DNA from: Saprospiraceae bacterium | Lineage (GTDB): Bacteria > Bacteroidota > Bacteroidia > Chitinophagales > Saprospiraceae | Assembly: GCA_014379665.1 (NCBI GenBank) | Contig: JACMLK010000134.1 | Span: 1 to 7,072 of the forward strand | Direction of reading: 5' to 3' | Length of the DNA: 7,072 bases | Shown here: piece after piece, positions 4,691 through 7,072 of the stretch | Layout of the letters: each line of letters opens with the position of its first letter | Numbering within the stretch: the first letter of the stretch is position 1 | Notes under the pieces: model-generated | Told to the model about the DNA's origin: nothing | The model's database searches: none | What the model saw: the letters and a program-made list of their open reading frames with translations, nothing else | Program-made: the position numbers and the translations under genes

Positions 4691-5797
4691 ATGGCAGAAT
4701 TACTTAAGAACATATACAACGAAAGATTTTTCAGTACTTACTGTGATGCGCTGCAAATGGCCATACAGGACTTTGACAGAGATACATTTTTAGAAAATGT
4801 ATATAGCTCCGGTTGGATATCTATGGAACTTAAACAAAGAATCTCTCATCTCGCACTTTATTCTAATAAAGTATTGCCGGCAGACTTTTCACAAAAAATA
4901 GCTGTTATTGAACATATCATACAAATATTGAGGCAAAAAGGTATAAAAGATCAAAATCTGGAGTTCATTTTCTTTCCTGAAATTATATTAACCAGTGCTA
5001 ACAGTCATCTTTCGCTAACTATCAAAGCAATTGAAATCATTACTTCATTTACAAGTTTTGAATTTGCTGTAAGACCATTATTCGTTAAATATCCGGACGA
5101 AATGATGGCGCAAATGATGAAATGGTCCATACATGAAAATCAAAATGTAAGAAGATTTGCTTCTGAAGGGTGTCGTCCCAGATTGCCCTGGGGAATACAA
5201 CTTAAACATCTCATTGATGATCCGACCCCAATAATTCCTTTATTGGAAAATCTTAGAAATGATCCATCTGAATACGTACGTAAAAGTGTCGCCAACAATC
5301 TCAATGACATTTCAAAAGATCATACATCGCTGGTTATTAACCTTTTTAAAAAGTGGAAAGGTGATTCAAATAACACCGACCGGGTGATAAAACACGGAGC
5401 AAGAACTTTGTTAAAAAAAGGAGATCCGGAAGTGTTGGAATTATTTGGCCATTCGCAGGCAACTTCATTTGCGGTGTCAACCTTACATATTAATAAGCGT
5501 ACCTTTAACTTAGGTGAACCTCTTATTTTTAATTTTGAAATGACAAATGAATCGGAAGGATCTGCTATTTACAGGATAGAATATATCATTTATTTTATAA
5601 AATCCAATGGCAAACATACAGCTAAGAAGTTCAAAATATCCGAACCCCGTTTAGAGAGTAAATCAAAATACAGGGTTACTAAAAAACATCATTTAAAAGA
5701 TTTAACTACCAGAAAACATTACTCAGGCACTCACAAACTTGGCATTGTCATCAATGGCCTTGTACCGGAACTTCTTCCTTTTGATCTGATGGTATAA
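4691..5797 (+). CDS. alkC: AlkC-type DNA alkylation repair protein (HEAT-like-repeat glycosylase) with C-terminal Ig-like domain
   Basis: This 368-residue protein resembles the AlkC branch of the AlkC/AlkD family. AlkC enzymes are DNA glycosylases built from HEAT-like repeats that remove cationic alkylated bases such as 3-methyladenine and 3-methylcytosine without flipping the base out. The signature is VRRFASEGCRPRLPWG (153-168), followed by DDPTPIIPLLENLRNDPSEY and VRKSVANNLNDISKDH (196-211), both highly typical of AlkC. Residues 1 to about 255 form the alpha-helical repeat domain. Residues about 262-368 are beta-rich (VSTLHINKRTFNLGEPLIFNF, LTTRKHYSGTHKLGIVINGL) and fit the Ig-like domain found at the C-terminus of some AlkC proteins, where it contributes to DNA binding. 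The start ATG at 4691 gives a full-length family member. The gene follows the sigma factor gene after a terminator. Catalytic activity is inferred, not shown. Confidence 0.85.
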   Translation: MAELLKNIYNERFFSTYCDALQMAIQDFDRDTFLENVYSSGWISMELKQRISHLALYSNKVLPADFSQKIAVIEHIIQILRQKGIKDQNLEFIFFPEIILTSANSHLSLTIKAIEIITSFTSFEFAVRPLFVKYPDEMMAQMMKWSIHENQNVRRFASEGCRPRLPWGIQLKHLIDDPTPIIPLLENLRNDPSEYVRKSVANNLNDISKDHTSLVINLFKKWKGDSNNTDRVIKHGARTLLKKGDPEVLELFGHSQATSFAVSTLHINKRTFNLGEPLIFNFEMTNESEGSAIYRIEYIIYFIKSNGKHTAKKFKISEPRLESKSKYRVTKKHHLKDLTTRKHYSGTHKLGIVINGLVPELLPFDLMV

Positions 5798-5847
5798 CCT
5801 TAAAAGATACATTGAATCAACATTAAACTTGATCAGGGATACCCAGT

Positions 5848-7072
5848 CTATAACTTCACTTTCTTAGGATTTCCTATCAAATGAACAGACAGTTCATTCG
5901 GATTGTCGCAGGTTATGCTTTCTGTTACGTGCATACTGGAATCATTATAATTTGATCCTGTAAAATTGACATTTTTGACGATATACTTGTCGGAATTGAT
6001 CCCAGCGCCATTTGTGATCTGAAGATCTATCTTTTCTCCTGTGCCAATCATGGTCAGCACTTGTCTTCCATCAAGAGATATATCCATATTCTTAATATTA
6101 CCAAAAAATTCAATATTGGTATCTTCATTCATATCAGATTCACCTTTACTCACCAATTTTAAGTTATCCTGGATAAAACCTTCTATTTTGGCAATCCTTA
6201 CGCCATCCAGATGTATGAGTTCAAGCGAAGGAGTTTCAATAAGTATACGTATACCTTCCAGATTTTCATCAGTCTCGGCATTAATGGTCAGCGTTCCCTC
6301 AAGATTTTTGTGGATGATTTTTTCCAATATCTTTTTATTCCCTTCAAATGAGAGATTGGGTTTGCCAGCTTTTTTGATTATAACATCAAAACCTTTCTCA
6401 ATGATAATCTTTGAATATGAACCGGTTGAAATTTCTTTTTTATGATGAAATAAGTCATTCCAGGTATCAGAAATCAAGCCTTTGGGTGTTACTGTCCATC
6501 TTAGATTTTCAATTTCTGAATAAATTTGTTCATAAGAAAAAAGTCCAGAATCACTCATCGATTCTTTTACATTATTATCCAATTCGATACTCTTACCTTC
6601 CGGTATATATATGACATAGTCAATTTGTTGATTTCTGAATTTTTTGTCTTTAGGTATTAACAAAAACTTTGAAATTTTAATTTCTGAACCTACCACTTGC
6701 ACCTCGTTGGTTACAAATAAACTATTTTTTTGTGCTTCTTTGCTGTCTGTACCCCGACTGCTTATCCGCTTTTCGATATGTACTAATGCATCCTTAGATT
6801 TTTCTATTTTAAAGCGAACATCCCTGACTGCCCATTGATCATCATTGTCCACAAATAAATTTCCCAGTTGGAAACCAAAAGAATGATCCAGATTTTCTTC
6901 GGGCATCACAATTTTAATTTCATTGGCTGCAATATTAAAATCTGACGTGGTCGTGTAGTTATGAGAAGAGGAATATTCTCTGATCGTACTCATTCCAGCA
7001 AAAAGCGTTGTGAACAGAGACAAAAACCAAACTGTCCATATTCCTGTTCTTACATTTCTGTGGATTTTGTAA
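5848..7072 (-). CDS. PspC-like membrane protein with DUF2807-like beta-helical C-terminus, N-terminus cut by the window
   Basis: The minus-strand frame is open to the window edge (about 408 codons visible), so the true start lies outside. An in-frame TTG at 7023 falls inside a hydrophobic helix and is not the start. That helix, TGIWTVWFLSLFTTLFAGMS (about nt 7047-6988), is a single membrane span. It is followed by a polar region of about 180 residues with GFQLGNLFVDNDDQWAVRDV and a short motif WTVTPKGL. The last 190 residues start at STGSYSKIIIEKGFDVIIKK and have the alternating strand pattern of DUF2807 (putative adhesin/GIN domain), a parallel beta structure. In Bacteroidota such a layout is usual for PspC-domain proteins, with the PspC part at the N-terminus, here not visible. 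The C-terminal part probably faces the periplasm. The role is unknown; envelope stress sensing is only a guess. It converges with alkC, 50 bp apart. Confidence 0.78.
   Translation of the reverse strand, partial: YKIHRNVRTGIWTVWFLSLFTTLFAGMSTIREYSSSHNYTTTSDFNIAANEIKIVMPEENLDHSFGFQLGNLFVDNDDQWAVRDVRFKIEKSKDALVHIEKRISSRGTDSKEAQKNSLFVTNEVQVVGSEIKISKFLLIPKDKKFRNQQIDYVIYIPEGKSIELDNNVKESMSDSGLFSYEQIYSEIENLRWTVTPKGLISDTWNDLFHHKKEISTGSYSKIIIEKGFDVIIKKAGKPNLSFEGNKKILEKIIHKNLEGTLTINAETDENLEGIRILIETPSLELIHLDGVRIAKIEGFIQDNLKLVSKGESDMNEDTNIEFFGNIKNMDISLDGRQVLTMIGTGEKIDLQITNGAGINSDKYIVKNVNFTGSNYNDSSMHVTESITCDNPNELSVHLIGNPKKVKL

Noticed and set aside
5813..5835. Possible hairpin between the converging alkC and PspC-like genes
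   Set aside because: The stem is about 7 bp with a bulge, AT-rich, and has no T tract on either strand, so a terminator call is not supported.
6041..6838. Three plus-strand open frames opposite the PspC-like gene
   Set aside because: They are antisense shadows of a long minus-strand frame with coherent beta-strand pattern and no competing homology.

Overview
The window is a piece of an AT-rich chromosome from a member of the Bacteroidota. Three observations support this. Strong promoters have the phylum-specific form TTG-N19-TAtcTTTG rather than the Escherichia coli -35/-10 form. Start codons are preceded by A/T-rich leaders without clear Shine-Dalgarno sequences. Protein types common in this phylum are present, such as a PspC-like membrane protein with a DUF2807-like C-terminus. 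The lineage cannot be resolved further from the sequence alone. Most of the window reads as ordinary chromosomal housekeeping and stress genes. No CRISPR array, phage gene or transposase is visible.

Layout. The 3' end of an M16-family zinc peptidase gene (1-668, +) ends at a hairpin terminator. A minus-strand unit follows: gcvT (aminomethyltransferase, stop at 974) and, downstream of it with its own promoter, tRNA-Val(UAC) (808-882), closed by a strong 12-bp terminator hairpin (767-796). The 470 bp between gcvT and the next gene hold a 162-bp nested palindromic repeat, a partial copy of that repeat, and a compact upstream region for two tandem small heat-shock genes (2551-2982 and 3019-3462, +). 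That upstream region has two near-identical 13-bp palindromes 31 bp apart and a sigma-54-like -24/-12 element. A strong hairpin separates the hsp20 pair from tRNA-Leu(CAG) (3557-3641, -). The tRNA-Leu leader contains a third, internally deleted copy of the repeat. A sigma-70-family (ECF-like) sigma factor gene (3937-4515, +) follows with a textbook promoter. After a T-rich terminator comes an AlkC-type DNA alkylation repair protein with a C-terminal Ig-like domain (4691-5797, +). Convergent to it is the C-terminal part of a PspC-like/DUF2807 membrane protein (5848 to the window edge, -).

Themes. Several genes concern stress: protein aggregation (Hsp20), alkylation damage (AlkC), envelope-associated signalling (PspC-like) and an alternative sigma factor. 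Each seems to be its own transcription unit, and no common regulation can be shown. The two most interesting signals are non-coding. One is the palindromic repeat family, whose copies lie just downstream of promoter -7 boxes in the leaders of gcvT and tRNA-Leu. The other is the possible enhancer/sigma-54 arrangement in front of the hsp20 pair. I found no convincing new multi-gene system.
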